Positions 1 through 8,809 of a DNA stretch of 64,000 nt are shown here, piece by piece. Source of the DNA: Thermoflexus hugenholtzii JAD2 (GTDB taxonomy: Bacteria; Chloroflexota; Anaerolineae; Thermoflexales; Thermoflexaceae); NCBI RefSeq assembly GCF_900187885.1, contig NZ_FYEK01000027.1, positions 149,630 through 213,629 on the forward strand. Reading direction: 5' to 3'. The stretch's first letter is position 1; each line of letters opens with the position of its first letter. The position numbers and the translations under genes are program-made. The notes below the pieces were generated by a model. That model was not told the origin of the DNA. It worked only from the letters and a program-made list of their open reading frames with translations, and ran no database searches.

Positions 1-1242
1 GCGCTGGCCCACGGGGAGGAGGTGTTCGAGCTGCTGGAACAGGCCCTGGGGGAGATCCGGGCTCATCTGGAGGCCGATGCGGTGAGCGTATATGGAAGGG
101 ATGCGGCGGGCTCCGGGCTCCGGCTGATGGTCACCCAGGGTTTCTCCCCGATACCTCGGGTGGAACTGGGGGAGGCAGCCAGGACGATCACCGGTCGTGT
201 CGGGGCGACCGGAGAGGCCCTGTGGGTGGAGGACTGCACGGCGTATCCGTATCCGCCGGAGACCCGGGCCATCATCGAACGAGAGGGGTTCCGCACCCAT
301 GCCGCGCTGCCCTTGCGCCATCAGGGGGAGATCCTGGGGGTGCTCCATGTGCTCTGGCGCCGGCCCCGTGCGCTGGATCCGGAGATCCGGGATCTGCTGC
401 AGAGCCTGGCGGACCTGCTGGCCACAGGGATCCATCGGGCCCAGCTGCTGGAGCGGGCGCGTCAGGAGGCGGCGGAGCGGGCGGCCCTCAACCGGGCGCT
501 GGGGGAGGCACTGCGGTTGCGGGAGGAGATGATCCAGAACGTCTCCCACGAGCTGCGCACGCCACTTACGGTGGCCATGGGGTATCTGGAGCTGCTGGCC
601 GAAGGGGTGCTGGGTCCCTTGAACGCGGCCCAGCGGGAGGCCGTGGAGGTCAGCCGCGGGCGCCTGCAGGAGCTGCACCGGTATGTGGAGCTGCTGCTGA
701 CCATGCAGATGGCACGGGCGGCGGGGGAAGGGCGTCGGCAGCCCCTGGACCTGGCGGATCTGGTCCGGGAGGCGGCGCGGCGCCTTCAGGCCCGGCTGGA
801 TCCGGCTCGCCACTCGCTTCAGGTGGAGGTCCCGAAGGAACCCGTGTGGATGGTGGGGGATCCCGAAGAGCTGGCCTGTGCCATCGGGGAGGTTCTGGAT
901 AACGCAGTGAAATTCTCACCCGCAGGGGGGCGGATTGGGATCGCCCTCGCAGTGGGAGAGGGGGAGATCCTCCTGCGGGTGTGGGATGAAGGGATCGGTA
1001 TCCCGCCGGAGCATCTGCCGCGGGTGGGGGAGCCGTTCTATCAGGTGGAGGGAGGCACCACGCGCCGCTTCAGCGGGATGGGGATCGGCCTGGCGGCTGT
1101 CCGGGCGATCCTCGAGGCCCACGGCGGTGCCTTCCACATCCGACCCCGATCCCCTCGCGGCACCGAAGTCCTCCTGCGACTCCCCTTGCACCGGGATCCG
1201 GAGCCCCAGACGTCCCCGCCGGATCCCGATCCCCGGGGCTGA
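1..1242 (+). CDS. GAF-domain sensor histidine kinase (5' end outside window)
   Basis: Cytoplasmic two-component sensor kinase, C-terminal 406+ residues. Numbering from the GTG at 22, a GAF domain covers about residues 15-140, followed by a short coiled linker. A HisKA domain has the H-box around His176 (NVSHELRTPL). The HATPase domain shows the N box (DNAVKFSP), G1 (DEGIGIP) and G2 (GMGIGLA). No membrane segment is visible in this part. The frame is open to base 1, so GTG 22 is only the first in-window candidate and the protein probably begins upstream. No response regulator follows; the next gene is a DeoR repressor beyond a 267-bp gap, so the partner must lie upstream or elsewhere. The ligand of the GAF domain cannot be read from sequence. 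Confidence 0.9.
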   Translation, partial: ALAHGEEVFELLEQALGEIRAHLEADAVSVYGRDAAGSGLRLMVTQGFSPIPRVELGEAARTITGRVGATGEALWVEDCTAYPYPPETRAIIEREGFRTHAALPLRHQGEILGVLHVLWRRPRALDPEIRDLLQSLADLLATGIHRAQLLERARQEAAERAALNRALGEALRLREEMIQNVSHELRTPLTVAMGYLELLAEGVLGPLNAAQREAVEVSRGRLQELHRYVELLLTMQMARAAGEGRRQPLDLADLVREAARRLQARLDPARHSLQVEVPKEPVWMVGDPEELACAIGEVLDNAVKFSPAGGRIGIALAVGEGEILLRVWDEGIGIPPEHLPRVGEPFYQVEGGTTRRFSGMGIGLAAVRAILEAHGGAFHIRPRSPRGTEVLLRLPLHRDPEPQTSPPDPDPRG

Positions 1243-1446
1243 GGGGTCGGGCCGCTGTGAGCCGTTGCCTGACCAGCGCGAGGCCCAGGGCGCTTATTGA
1301 AGACCGGAAAGTTCCGCGCTCTCCCTCGGGCTCTCCTGCTCTTTCAGGGCGGGGGCCGTATCGGACCCATAGATCCAGAACTCATTCAGCGTCTGGATCC
1401 ATCCCACGCCTGGCAAGGCCGGAAGGCCCAGCTCCCTCCGCCCCTC

Positions 1447-1474
1447 TTGACAAGCGATTGATTTTGAATACAAT
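1447..1474 (+). promoter_or_regulatory. Sigma-70-type promoter of the rhamnose operon
   Basis: A perfect -35 TTGACA (1447-1452) is separated by 16 bp from TACAAT (1469-1474). It lies 36 bp upstream of the DeoR-family start codon. Its position rules out the upstream in-frame TTG at 1474 as the regulator's start. Confidence 0.8.
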
Positions 1475-1486
1475 TGAAGCCAAAGA

Positions 1487-1506
1487 ATTCGAAACCATTC
1501 GAAACC
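1487..1506 (+). promoter_or_regulatory. Tandem 10-bp direct repeat, probable DeoR-family operator
   Basis: ATTCGAAACC occurs twice head to tail at 1487-1496 and 1497-1506, one helical turn apart, just downstream of the -10 box and immediately before the regulator's ATG. DeoR-family repressors commonly bind direct repeats near their own promoters, so autoregulation and sugar-responsive control of the downstream operon is the simplest reading (inference). Confidence 0.6.
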
Positions 1507-1509
1507 CCC

Positions 1510-2274
1510 ATGCGGTATCCGTATGAGCGGCGGCAGGCGATCCTGCGGATTTTGGAGGCCGAGGGGCGGGTCTCGGTGGCGGATCTCAGCCGCCGGTTTG
1601 CCCTCTCGGAGGTGACGATTCGGAAGGACCTGGCGTGGCTGGAGGCGCAGGGGTTGTTGATTCGCACGCATGGGGGGGCCCTGCCGGCGGATCGCAACCC
1701 GGTCGAGCTGGCGTTTGAAGTGCGGGAACGCCTGAACCGGGAGGAGAAGATCCGCATTGGGCAGGCGGCGGCGTCCCTGGTTCAGGATGGAGACAGCATC
1801 GCCCTGGATGCCAGCACGACGGCCATGTATCTGGCGCGGTTCCTTCGGGATCGTCGGGAGCTCACCGTGCTCACCAACGGCATCCGGGTGGCGATGGAGT
1901 TCGCCGGGCGGCCGGGGATCACCGTGCTGATGCCCGGGGGCATGTTGCGCTGGGAAGCTTTCTCCCTGGTTGGAACATGGGGCGAGGACCTCCTGCGGCG
2001 GATGCACATCCACAAGGCCTTCGTCGGCGCCAAAGGCTTGACCCTGGAGGAAGGGCTGACCGATGTGAACCCGGAGGAGGTCCGCCTCAAGCAGGCGATT
2101 GTGGAGACGGCCAAGGAAGTGATCGCCATTTTGGACCACACCAAGTGGGGCCGGGTGGCTTTCGCAACGTTCTGTCCTCTGGAGCGGATCCGGCTGGTGA
2201 TCACGGACGTGCAGGCCCCGCCCGAGCTGGTCGAAGCTGTTCGGCGGAGGGGGGTGGAGGTCTGGCAGGTCTGA
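1510..2274 (+). CDS. DeoR/GlpR-family transcriptional regulator of the rhamnose operon
   Basis: 254-residue cytoplasmic repressor. An N-terminal DeoR winged helix-turn-helix (about residues 5-57; RRQAILRILEAEGRVSVADL, then FALSEVTIRKDL) is followed by the DeoRC sugar-phosphate sensor domain (about 70-235), with the DGDSIALDASTTA-type segment near residue 95. ATG 1510 is chosen because it lies just downstream of a strong promoter and the tandem repeat; the upstream TTG overlaps the -10 box. It heads a same-strand run of rhamnose transport and catabolism genes, so it most likely responds to a rhamnose pathway intermediate. The effector is inferred, not seen. Confidence 0.9.
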   Translation: MRYPYERRQAILRILEAEGRVSVADLSRRFALSEVTIRKDLAWLEAQGLLIRTHGGALPADRNPVELAFEVRERLNREEKIRIGQAAASLVQDGDSIALDASTTAMYLARFLRDRRELTVLTNGIRVAMEFAGRPGITVLMPGGMLRWEAFSLVGTWGEDLLRRMHIHKAFVGAKGLTLEEGLTDVNPEEVRLKQAIVETAKEVIAILDHTKWGRVAFATFCPLERIRLVITDVQAPPELVEAVRRRGVEVWQV

Positions 2275-2305
2275 GTCCAATGACCCTTGCGTGGGAGGGG
2301 CAGCG

Positions 2306-2701
2306 ATGGCGTGGCGGCGCTCTCGTCCGAACCATGGGCGGAGGGTCTGGTATATCCCGGATGGCTATCTCCCCCCGCTGTCCTCCGGGCCATCTGAGCT
2401 GGTCAGTCATGAGTCCCTCTGTCTGCTGAACCCCTCCCCGCAAGAAGCCCATGTCACCCTTACGGTTTACTTTGAGGATCGCGATCCCCTTCGCGGGATC
2501 TCCCTGAAGGTGCCGCCCGAGCGCACCTGGCATGTCCGGCTGGATCGGCCGGAGCAGCTGGGCGGCCACGTGATCCCCCGGGGTGTTCCCTACGCGTTGA
2601 AGGTGGAGAGCGATGTGCCCATCGTGGTGCAGCTCTCGCGCATGGATGTGACACAGCCGAACCTCGCCCTGATGACCACGATGGGCTATCCGGCGGAATG
2701 A
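2306..2701 (+). CDS. ASRT-superfamily protein (Anabaena sensory rhodopsin transducer-like, PF07100)
   Basis: 131-residue soluble protein that aligns along its length with the Anabaena sensory rhodopsin transducer family. Recognisable blocks are the WxIPDGYLPP start, SHESLCLLNP, a beta-rich middle (HVTLTVYFEDRDP), ERTWHVRLD and VPIVVQLSRMD. ATG 2306 has a GGGAGGGG ribosome site. Its stop overlaps an in-frame ATG of the next gene. There is no rhodopsin nearby; the gene sits between the rhamnose regulator and the rhamnose importer. Family members have been proposed to bind small molecules such as sugars, so a rhamnose-sensing or accessory role is plausible but inferred. Confidence 0.8.
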   Translation: MAWRRSRPNHGRRVWYIPDGYLPPLSSGPSELVSHESLCLLNPSPQEAHVTLTVYFEDRDPLRGISLKVPPERTWHVRLDRPEQLGGHVIPRGVPYALKVESDVPIVVQLSRMDVTQPNLALMTTMGYPAE

Positions 2702-2712
2702 AGGAGTGGGAG

Positions 2713-4239
2713 ATGGATACGCCTCTCCTCGCGCTTCGGAACATCTATAAGGCTTTCCCGGGGGTTCAGGCGCTGGCCGGGGTTTCCCTGGACCTCCACG
2801 CGGGGGAGGTGCACGCCCTGGTGGGGGAGAACGGGGCGGGGAAATCGACGCTGATCAAGATCGCCGCAGGGGTTCATGAGCCGGACGCCGGGGAGATCCT
2901 GATCGGGGGGCGGCCGGTGCGGCTTCAGGGGCCCCGCCATGCGACGACCCTGGGCATCGCGGTGATCCATCAGGAGCCCTATCTCTTCCCCACCCTCTCG
3001 GTGCTGGAGAACCTGTTCGTGGGTTTTCATCCGCGCAGGGGGCCGCTGGGCCTGGTGGATTGGCGGGCGATGGCCCAGCGAGCAGAGGGCGTGTTCCGGG
3101 AGCTGGGGATCTCGTTGCCGCTGGATCGCCCGGCCGGGGAGCTCAGCGCCGCCCAGCAGCAGCTGCTCCAGATCGCCCGTTCCCTCCTTCAGGACGCGCG
3201 GGTCCTGATCATGGACGAGCCCACCTCGTCCCTCTCCCAGAAAGAGGTGGAGATCCTTTTCGGGATCATCGGGCGCCTGCGCCAGCGTGGGGTAGGCGTT
3301 CTTTATATTTCCCACCGTCTGGAGGAGGTCTTCGCGCTGGCCGACCGGGTGACCGTGCTGCGGGATGGCCAGTGGGTGGGGACCTATCCGATCTCCGCGG
3401 TCACGCCGGAGGCCTTGATCGCCCGTATGGTGGGCCGGGAGCTCACCCAGATGTTCCCCCATACGCCCCATCCCCCCGGCGAGGTCCGGTTGCGGGTCCA
3501 GGGTTTGGGGCGCCCTGGCCTCTTCGAGGGGATCTCCTTTGAGTTGCGGGCAGGGGAGATCGTGGGGATGGCCGGTCTGGTGGGGGCCGGTCGCTCGGAG
3601 GTTGCCCAGGCCATCTTCGGCATCCTCCCGCTGGAGGAGGGCTGGATCGAAGTGGATGGACGCCGGATGGTCCCCCGGGCGCCCTGGGAGGCGATGGCCG
3701 CGGGGATTTTCTACATCCCGGAGGACCGTCACCGGCAGGGGATCGTGGCGCCGCTCTCAGTGCGGGCTAACCTGACCCTGGCGATCCTGCGCCGGCTGGC
3801 CCGTTTCGGCTGGATCGATCGCCGCGCGGAGGACGCGCTGGTGGACGCCTATCGGGAGCGCCTGCGGATCCGCGTGTCGGATCCGGAGCAGCCCGTGGGC
3901 ACCCTCTCTGGTGGCAACCAGCAAAAGGTGGTGGTGGCTCGTGGGCTGGCCACCCAGCCTCGCGTTCTGATCCTGGACGAGCCTACCCGGGGCATCGATG
4001 TGGGGACCAAGGCGGAGATCCACCGGTTGATGGATGAGCTGGCGGGGCAGGGGATGGCGATCCTGATGATCTCCTCGGAGTTGCCGGAGATCCTGGGGAT
4101 GTCGGATCGCATCCTGGTGATGCGGGCCGGCCGTCTGATGGGCGAGTTGCGGCGGGAGGAGGCCACGCCGGAGCAGGTGATGGCGCTGGCCATGGGCCTG
4201 ACCTCCAATGGCGGGGTCCAGGCCCCGGAGGCGCGCTGA
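2713..4239 (+). CDS. rhaT: Rhamnose/ribose-type sugar ABC importer, double ATPase subunit
   Basis: 508-residue cytoplasmic ATPase with two ABC domains, of the RbsA/XylG/RhaT class. The first domain has Walker A GENGAGKST (residues 38-46) and a Walker B ending IMDEPTSSLS. The second carries the degenerate P-loop GLVGAGRSE typical of this class, the signature LSGGNQQKV and Walker B LILDEPTRGID. ATG 2713 is preferred over ATG 2698 because AAGGAG (2701-2706) sits at proper spacing before it. It energises the two permeases and lipoprotein that follow directly. Rhamnose specificity is inferred from the isomerase, kinase and aldolase downstream. Confidence 0.92.
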   Translation: MDTPLLALRNIYKAFPGVQALAGVSLDLHAGEVHALVGENGAGKSTLIKIAAGVHEPDAGEILIGGRPVRLQGPRHATTLGIAVIHQEPYLFPTLSVLENLFVGFHPRRGPLGLVDWRAMAQRAEGVFRELGISLPLDRPAGELSAAQQQLLQIARSLLQDARVLIMDEPTSSLSQKEVEILFGIIGRLRQRGVGVLYISHRLEEVFALADRVTVLRDGQWVGTYPISAVTPEALIARMVGRELTQMFPHTPHPPGEVRLRVQGLGRPGLFEGISFELRAGEIVGMAGLVGAGRSEVAQAIFGILPLEEGWIEVDGRRMVPRAPWEAMAAGIFYIPEDRHRQGIVAPLSVRANLTLAILRRLARFGWIDRRAEDALVDAYRERLRIRVSDPEQPVGTLSGGNQQKVVVARGLATQPRVLILDEPTRGIDVGTKAEIHRLMDELAGQGMAILMISSELPEILGMSDRILVMRAGRLMGELRREEATPEQVMALAMGLTSNGGVQAPEAR

Positions 4240-4251
4240 GGGGGGAGCCCG

Positions 4252-5232
4252 ATGGGGTGGAAAGGACGGGAGCCGTTTCTGTTGATCGTTAACGCGCTGC
4301 TGATCGTGATCTTGGCGGCCACCACGCCCTTTATGATGCGGCCGGACGCGGCGGGCGGCCGCGTGCTGGACCTGAGCGCGTTGCGTCTGCTACTGGACAA
4401 CTACGCAGCGACGTTCATCGGGGCGGTGGGGATGACGCTGGTCATCCTGGCCGGCCAAATCGACCTATCGGTGGGCTCCGCCCTGGCCTTGTGTGCGGTG
4501 GTCGCTGCCCAGGTCTCCCAGATGGGATGGCCGGTTCCCCTGGCTTTCCTGGCTCCGATCCTGGTGGGGACGCTCATCGGACTGATCAACGGCGCTATCG
4601 TCGCCTACGGGCGGATCCACGCCATCCTGGTGACGTTGGGGATGATGACTCTCCTGCGCGGCCTGGTGGTTCACCTGGTCCCGGCGGGCTGGGTGGCGAC
4701 CAGCGATGCCTTCAAGGGGGTGGGCCTGGCCCGGCCGCTGGGGGTTTCCACCTCAATCTGGATCGCTGCAGCCTTCGCCCTGGTGGTGGCCCTGGCCGCC
4801 CGTTACACGCGCTGGGGACGGGAGATCTATGCCGTGGGGAGCAACCCGAACGCCGCGGCCATCGTGGGGATCCGCCCCCACCGCATCTGGTTCACCGTCC
4901 TTCTTTTCAACGGATTTGCCATCGGGCTGGCCAGCGCCGTCCATGCCTCCCGCTTCGGGGTGATCCAGAACAACATCGGGCAGGGATTTGAGCTGCTGCT
5001 CATCACCGCAGTGGTCATCGGAGGGACCAGCATCTTCGGCGGCTATGGGAGCGTGGGAGGGACTCTCCTGGGGGTCCTGTTCCTGGCGCTGGTTCGTTCG
5101 GCGCTGATTTACTTCCGTATCCCTGCGCTCTGGGAACAGGCCGTTTACGGCGCCTTTCTGCTCTTCGCGGTAGGTCTGGACATCGCCCGGTCGCGGGCGT
5201 GGGCGCGGGCGTGGCGAGGGGGGACGGCATGA
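4252..5232 (+). CDS. rhaP: Rhamnose ABC importer permease 1
   Basis: 326-residue integral membrane permease of the BPD_transp_2 (RbsC-like) family with about 8-10 hydrophobic segments. The family hallmark block is present (GQIDLSVGSALAL near residue 70; VIGGTSIFGGYGSVGGTLLG near 260). It follows the ATPase by 12 bp and its stop overlaps the next start (ATGA at 5229). Forms a heterodimeric channel with the second permease. The rhaP/rhaQ assignment between the two paralogues is arbitrary. Confidence 0.9.
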   Translation: MGWKGREPFLLIVNALLIVILAATTPFMMRPDAAGGRVLDLSALRLLLDNYAATFIGAVGMTLVILAGQIDLSVGSALALCAVVAAQVSQMGWPVPLAFLAPILVGTLIGLINGAIVAYGRIHAILVTLGMMTLLRGLVVHLVPAGWVATSDAFKGVGLARPLGVSTSIWIAAAFALVVALAARYTRWGREIYAVGSNPNAAAIVGIRPHRIWFTVLLFNGFAIGLASAVHASRFGVIQNNIGQGFELLLITAVVIGGTSIFGGYGSVGGTLLGVLFLALVRSALIYFRIPALWEQAVYGAFLLFAVGLDIARSRAWARAWRGGTA

Positions 5233-6278
5233 GGGAGATCCGGCGGCCGGGAGCGATCGCCCGGGGATGGACCCGGGAAGGGATCCTGTTGGGGATCGTG
5301 GCGGGATTGCTGATCGCCATCGCCCTGCTGACGCCCAAGTTCCTGACGGCCACCAACTTGCAGATCACCTCCCGCTATCTGGTGGAGGTGGGCCTGGTGG
5401 CCATCCCGATGACGATGATCATCCTGATCCGCGGGATTGACATCTCCGTGGGCTCCATCGTCGCCCTCACCACAATCGTCCTGGGGTTCTCGTGGAGCGT
5501 GTATCGGATCCCCATGGTCGCCGCGATCGCCCTGGCCCTGACGGTGGCGACCCTTTGCGGCCTCCTGAACGGGTTGGCCATCACCCGGTTGCGGGTTCCG
5601 GATTTGGTGGTGACCCTTTCGACCCTGGCGATCTACCGGGGGATCGCCGAGGGCCTCGGGGGTGGGGGGCGGGTCTATCTGTATGAGGATCCGATCATGC
5701 GCTTTCTGGGGGAGGGGCAAATCCTGGGGATCCCGGTGGGGCTGTGGGTGTTCCTGCCAGCGGTGCTCATCGCTGGACTGGTGCTGGACCGGACCGCCTG
5801 GGGGAGGTCGCTATACGCCATCGGGCATAACGAGACGGCCGCGCGCTTCGCCGGGATAAGGGTGGACCGGATCCGCCTGCTGGTTTACACCCTTTCCGGG
5901 CTGGCCAGCGGGGTGAGTGCCCTCTTTATGGCCGGACGCCTGGGGACGGCGCGGGCGACGGCCGGCCTGGGCCTGGAGTTCGAGGTCATCACGGCGGTGG
6001 TCGTGGGGGGGACGGCGATCTCCGGCGGGGAAGGGAGCATCTGGGGCAGCTTCCTGGGCGTGGTGATGGTCACCGCCTTGCGAAACGGCCTCAACCTGAT
6101 CGGGGTGCCCTCCCCGATTCAGGCCATGATCATCGGCGCGTTGCTGATCCTGACGGTGCTGGTGAACGAGAATCTGCGCGTGCGCATCCGGGGATGGGTG
6201 CGCCCGGCAACGCCGGTGCCCGCGCATGAGGCGGAGCCGGCGCCCGCGGCGAACCCGTCTCCCCATGAAAGGAGGTGA
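5229..6278 (+). CDS. rhaQ: Rhamnose ABC importer permease 2
   Basis: 349-residue membrane permease, second RbsC-like subunit. Conserved RGIDISVGSIVALT and GGTAISGGEGSIWGSFLG blocks match those of the upstream permease. ATG 5229 overlaps the preceding TGA, indicating translational coupling; a further upstream GTG would overlap the neighbour by more than 30 bp and is not favoured. The C-terminal tail is hydrophilic, Pro/Ala-rich. Together with the paired permease, the ATPase and the lipoprotein it completes one importer. Confidence 0.9.
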   Translation: MREIRRPGAIARGWTREGILLGIVAGLLIAIALLTPKFLTATNLQITSRYLVEVGLVAIPMTMIILIRGIDISVGSIVALTTIVLGFSWSVYRIPMVAAIALALTVATLCGLLNGLAITRLRVPDLVVTLSTLAIYRGIAEGLGGGGRVYLYEDPIMRFLGEGQILGIPVGLWVFLPAVLIAGLVLDRTAWGRSLYAIGHNETAARFAGIRVDRIRLLVYTLSGLASGVSALFMAGRLGTARATAGLGLEFEVITAVVVGGTAISGGEGSIWGSFLGVVMVTALRNGLNLIGVPSPIQAMIIGALLILTVLVNENLRVRIRGWVRPATPVPAHEAEPAPAANPSPHERR

Positions 6279-6356
6279 GACCGCAGCATCCGGAAGCCCA
6301 ATTCTTTGTTGCGACGGTAGTTCAGAACCCCAAATCTCAGGAGGAGGGAGGTTGCC

Positions 6357-7421
6357 ATGAAGCGTCGTCCGTTGCCCTTGCTGATCGTCGGTCTGGTCAT
6401 GGCCCTGATCCTGGCCCAGTGCGCGCCGGCGCCGACGCCGGCGGCCCAGCCGCCCGCTGCGGCGCCTTCCCCCACCGCCGCTCCTTCTCCTACAGCGGCT
6501 CCTGCGAAGAAGTTCGTCATCTACCATGTGCCGAAGGCGGTGGGCATCGACTACTTCAAGTCGGCCCATCAGGGCATGGAGGAGGCGGCGAAGGAGTTCG
6601 GCGACGTGGAGCTCCACTATGAGGGCTCCATCAACGCCAGCGCCGAGGAGCAGATCAAGGTGCTGGAGGACATCATCACCAAGAAGCCCGATGCCCTCAT
6701 CGTCTCCGCCAACGACCCCCAGGCCCTGGTGCCGGTGCTCAAGCGGGCCCGCGAGGCCGGCATCACGGTGGTCACGTACGACGCCGATGTGCTGCCCGAG
6801 GCCCGCATCTTCTTCATCAACCAGGCCACCTTTGAGGGCATCGGCAAGGCCCTGATCGATGAAGCAGCCAATCAGGTGGGGCCGGAGGCCAAGATCGCCA
6901 TCATCTCCACCTTCCCCACGGCCCCCAACCAGAGCCGCTGGGTGGAGGAGATGCAAAAGTATATGTCCCAGGCCTACCCCAAGATGCAGCTGGTGGACAT
7001 CCGCTACGGGGAGGACGATCAGGCCAAGAGCCGTCAGCAGGCCACGGACCTCATCGCCGCCCACCCCGAGGTGCAGTTCCTGATCGTCCCGACCTCGGTG
7101 GGCTGCCCCGGCGTGGCTGACGCCCTGGAGGCGGCCGGCAAGGTGGGCCAGATCAAGATGACCTGTCTGGCCACCCCCAACGGGATGCGGGCCTACGTCA
7201 AGCGGGGCACCCTGGAGGCCTTCTACCTGTGGAACGTGGTGGACCTGGGTTATCTGGCGATGTATGTGACCCACGGGCTGCTGACCGGCGAGATCAAGCC
7301 CACGGATAAGACGGTGAAGGCCGGCCGGCTGGGCGAGCGTGAGGTTGGCCCGGACAACGTGATCCTGCTCGGCCCGCCCTTCCGGTTCGACAAGAACAAC
7401 ATCGATCAATTCAACTTCTAA
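6357..7421 (+). CDS. rhaS: Rhamnose ABC importer substrate-binding lipoprotein
   Basis: 354-residue extracytoplasmic sugar-binding protein, periplasmic-binding-protein type 1 fold (Peripla_BP_4). The signal peptide ends in a lipobox (ILAQC, Cys about 22), followed by a Pro/Ala/Ser/Thr linker to about residue 50. The binding domain then starts ([17 protein letters not shown]). The [15 protein letters not shown] segment is typical of sugar binders of this class. A strong AGGAGGGAGG ribosome site precedes ATG 6357. A long GC hairpin follows the stop, which could stabilise this part of the transcript, as is common for binding proteins needed in excess. Confidence 0.92.
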   Translation: MKRRPLPLLIVGLVMALILAQCAPAPTPAAQPPAAAPSPTAAPSPTAAPAKKFVIYHVPKAVGIDYFKSAHQGMEEAAKEFGDVELHYEGSINASAEEQIKVLEDIITKKPDALIVSANDPQALVPVLKRAREAGITVVTYDADVLPEARIFFINQATFEGIGKALIDEAANQVGPEAKIAIISTFPTAPNQSRWVEEMQKYMSQAYPKMQLVDIRYGEDDQAKSRQQATDLIAAHPEVQFLIVPTSVGCPGVADALEAAGKVGQIKMTCLATPNGMRAYVKRGTLEAFYLWNVVDLGYLAMYVTHGLLTGEIKPTDKTVKAGRLGEREVGPDNVILLGPPFRFDKNNIDQFNF

Positions 7422-7433
7422 ATGCGCGGGTAT

Positions 7434-7460
7434 GGGGGAGGGCCTCTTCGGCCCTCCCCC
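7434..7460 (+). terminator. 11-bp GC hairpin between the binding protein and isomerase genes
   Basis: GGGGGAGGGCC (7434-7444) and GGCCCTCCCCC (7450-7460) form a perfect 11-bp stem with a 5-nt loop (TCTTC). No T-tract follows, so it is more likely a partial attenuator or 3'-end stabiliser inside the operon than a full intrinsic terminator. Confidence 0.6.
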
Positions 7461-7503
7461 GGCTCGACAGGGCTTTCCGTTCGCTCAGACGAGGGGGGAA
7501 GCC

Positions 7504-8742
7504 ATGGCGGGGGTGCCTGGCTATGAGGCCCTGGCGGAAACCTTGGCCCGCCGGGGCGTGGATGTAGAGGCGGTGAAGGCTGCCCTGAAGCGGCAGCGGA
7601 TCGAGACGCCCTCCTGGGGTTATGGCAACTCCGGCACTCGTTTTAAGGTGTTTCCATGGCCGGGGGCAGCCCGGAACATCTACGAGAAGCTGGCGGACGC
7701 GGCGGTGGTGCATCGATTCACCGGCGTGTGTCCCACGGTGGCCATCCACATCCCGTGGGATAAAGTGGAAGATTGGGAAGGCCTGCGGCAATACGCCGCC
7801 AGCCTGGGGCTTCAGATCGGGGCGGTGAACCCCAACCTGTTCCAGGACGACGATTACCGGCTGGGCAGCGTCTGCCATCCGGATCCCCGGGTGCGGCGTC
7901 GGGCGGTGGAGCACATGCTGGAGTGCATCGAGATCGCCGAAAAGGTCGGCTCCTCCATCCTGAGCCTCTGGTTCGCCGACGGCACCAACTACCCCGGTCA
8001 GGACGACTTCCGGGCGCGCAAACATCGCATGCTGGAGGCTCTCTCGGAGGTCTACCGCCGGATGCCGCCGGGGATGCGAATGCTGATCGAATATAAGTTC
8101 TTCGAGCCGGCCTTCTATCACACCGATCTGGCGGACTGGGGGATGGCCTATGTCATCGCAACCCACCTCGGGCCCCAGGCCCAGGTCCTGGTGGACACCG
8201 GTCACCATCCCCAGGGGACCAACATCGAGCACATCGTGGCCTTCTTGTTAGATGAGGGCCGGTTGGGGGGCTTTCATTTCAACAATCGGAAATACGCCGA
8301 CGACGACCTGATCGTCGGGTCCATCAACCCCTTCGAACTCTTCCTGATCTTCAATGAGCTGGTCGCAGCGGAGCAGGACCCGCGGACGGCGGAGACGGCC
8401 CGGGCGGTGGCTTACATGATCGATCAGTCCCACAACATCGAGCCGAAGATCGAAGCGATGATCCAGTCGGTGGTGAACATCCAGACGGCCTACGCGAAGG
8501 CGCTTCTGGTGGATCGACAGCGGCTGCGGGAGGCGCAGGAGGCGGGCGACGTCCTGGAGGCCCACCGGGTTCTCCTGGAAGCCTACGAGACCGACGTGCG
8601 TCCGCTGCTGGCCCAGGTCCGTCTGGAGATGGGACTGGATCCAGATCCGGTGGCCGCTTTCCGACGGAGCGGATACGCAGAGAAGGTGGCCCGGGAACGG
8701 GGGATCGCCGTTGCGGCCAGCGGCTACCCCGGCGCATCTTAA
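7504..8742 (+). CDS. rhaI: L-rhamnose isomerase (Pseudomonas-type RhaI)
   Basis: 412-residue cytoplasmic TIM-barrel isomerase converting L-rhamnose to L-rhamnulose. Recognisable blocks are [20 protein letters not shown] (about residues 38-57), HIPWDK, a metal-ligand Glu in [28 protein letters not shown] and [13 protein letters not shown], which match the P. stutzeri-type sugar isomerase rather than E. coli RhaA. ATG 7504 is preceded by GAGGGGGGAAG; an upstream in-frame start at 7432 would run through the hairpin and is rejected. First intracellular step of the pathway encoded here. Confidence 0.93.
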   Translation: MAGVPGYEALAETLARRGVDVEAVKAALKRQRIETPSWGYGNSGTRFKVFPWPGAARNIYEKLADAAVVHRFTGVCPTVAIHIPWDKVEDWEGLRQYAASLGLQIGAVNPNLFQDDDYRLGSVCHPDPRVRRRAVEHMLECIEIAEKVGSSILSLWFADGTNYPGQDDFRARKHRMLEALSEVYRRMPPGMRMLIEYKFFEPAFYHTDLADWGMAYVIATHLGPQAQVLVDTGHHPQGTNIEHIVAFLLDEGRLGGFHFNNRKYADDDLIVGSINPFELFLIFNELVAAEQDPRTAETARAVAYMIDQSHNIEPKIEAMIQSVVNIQTAYAKALLVDRQRLREAQEAGDVLEAHRVLLEAYETDVRPLLAQVRLEMGLDPDPVAAFRRSGYAEKVARERGIAVAASGYPGAS

Positions 8743-8809
8743 CCTTGGAATTCAGGGCCGCTCCCTGAGCTCTCGGTTTCATCCGGATTTGCCTCAGGAG
8801 GGATGGAGG

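Noticed and set aside
1294-2280. Long minus-strand frame opposite the DeoR regulator, ending in a protein-like stretch near 1300-1430
   Set aside because: Most of it is antisense to a clear coding gene in GC-rich DNA; the tail before it is short and matches no family, so no gene or remnant is claimed.
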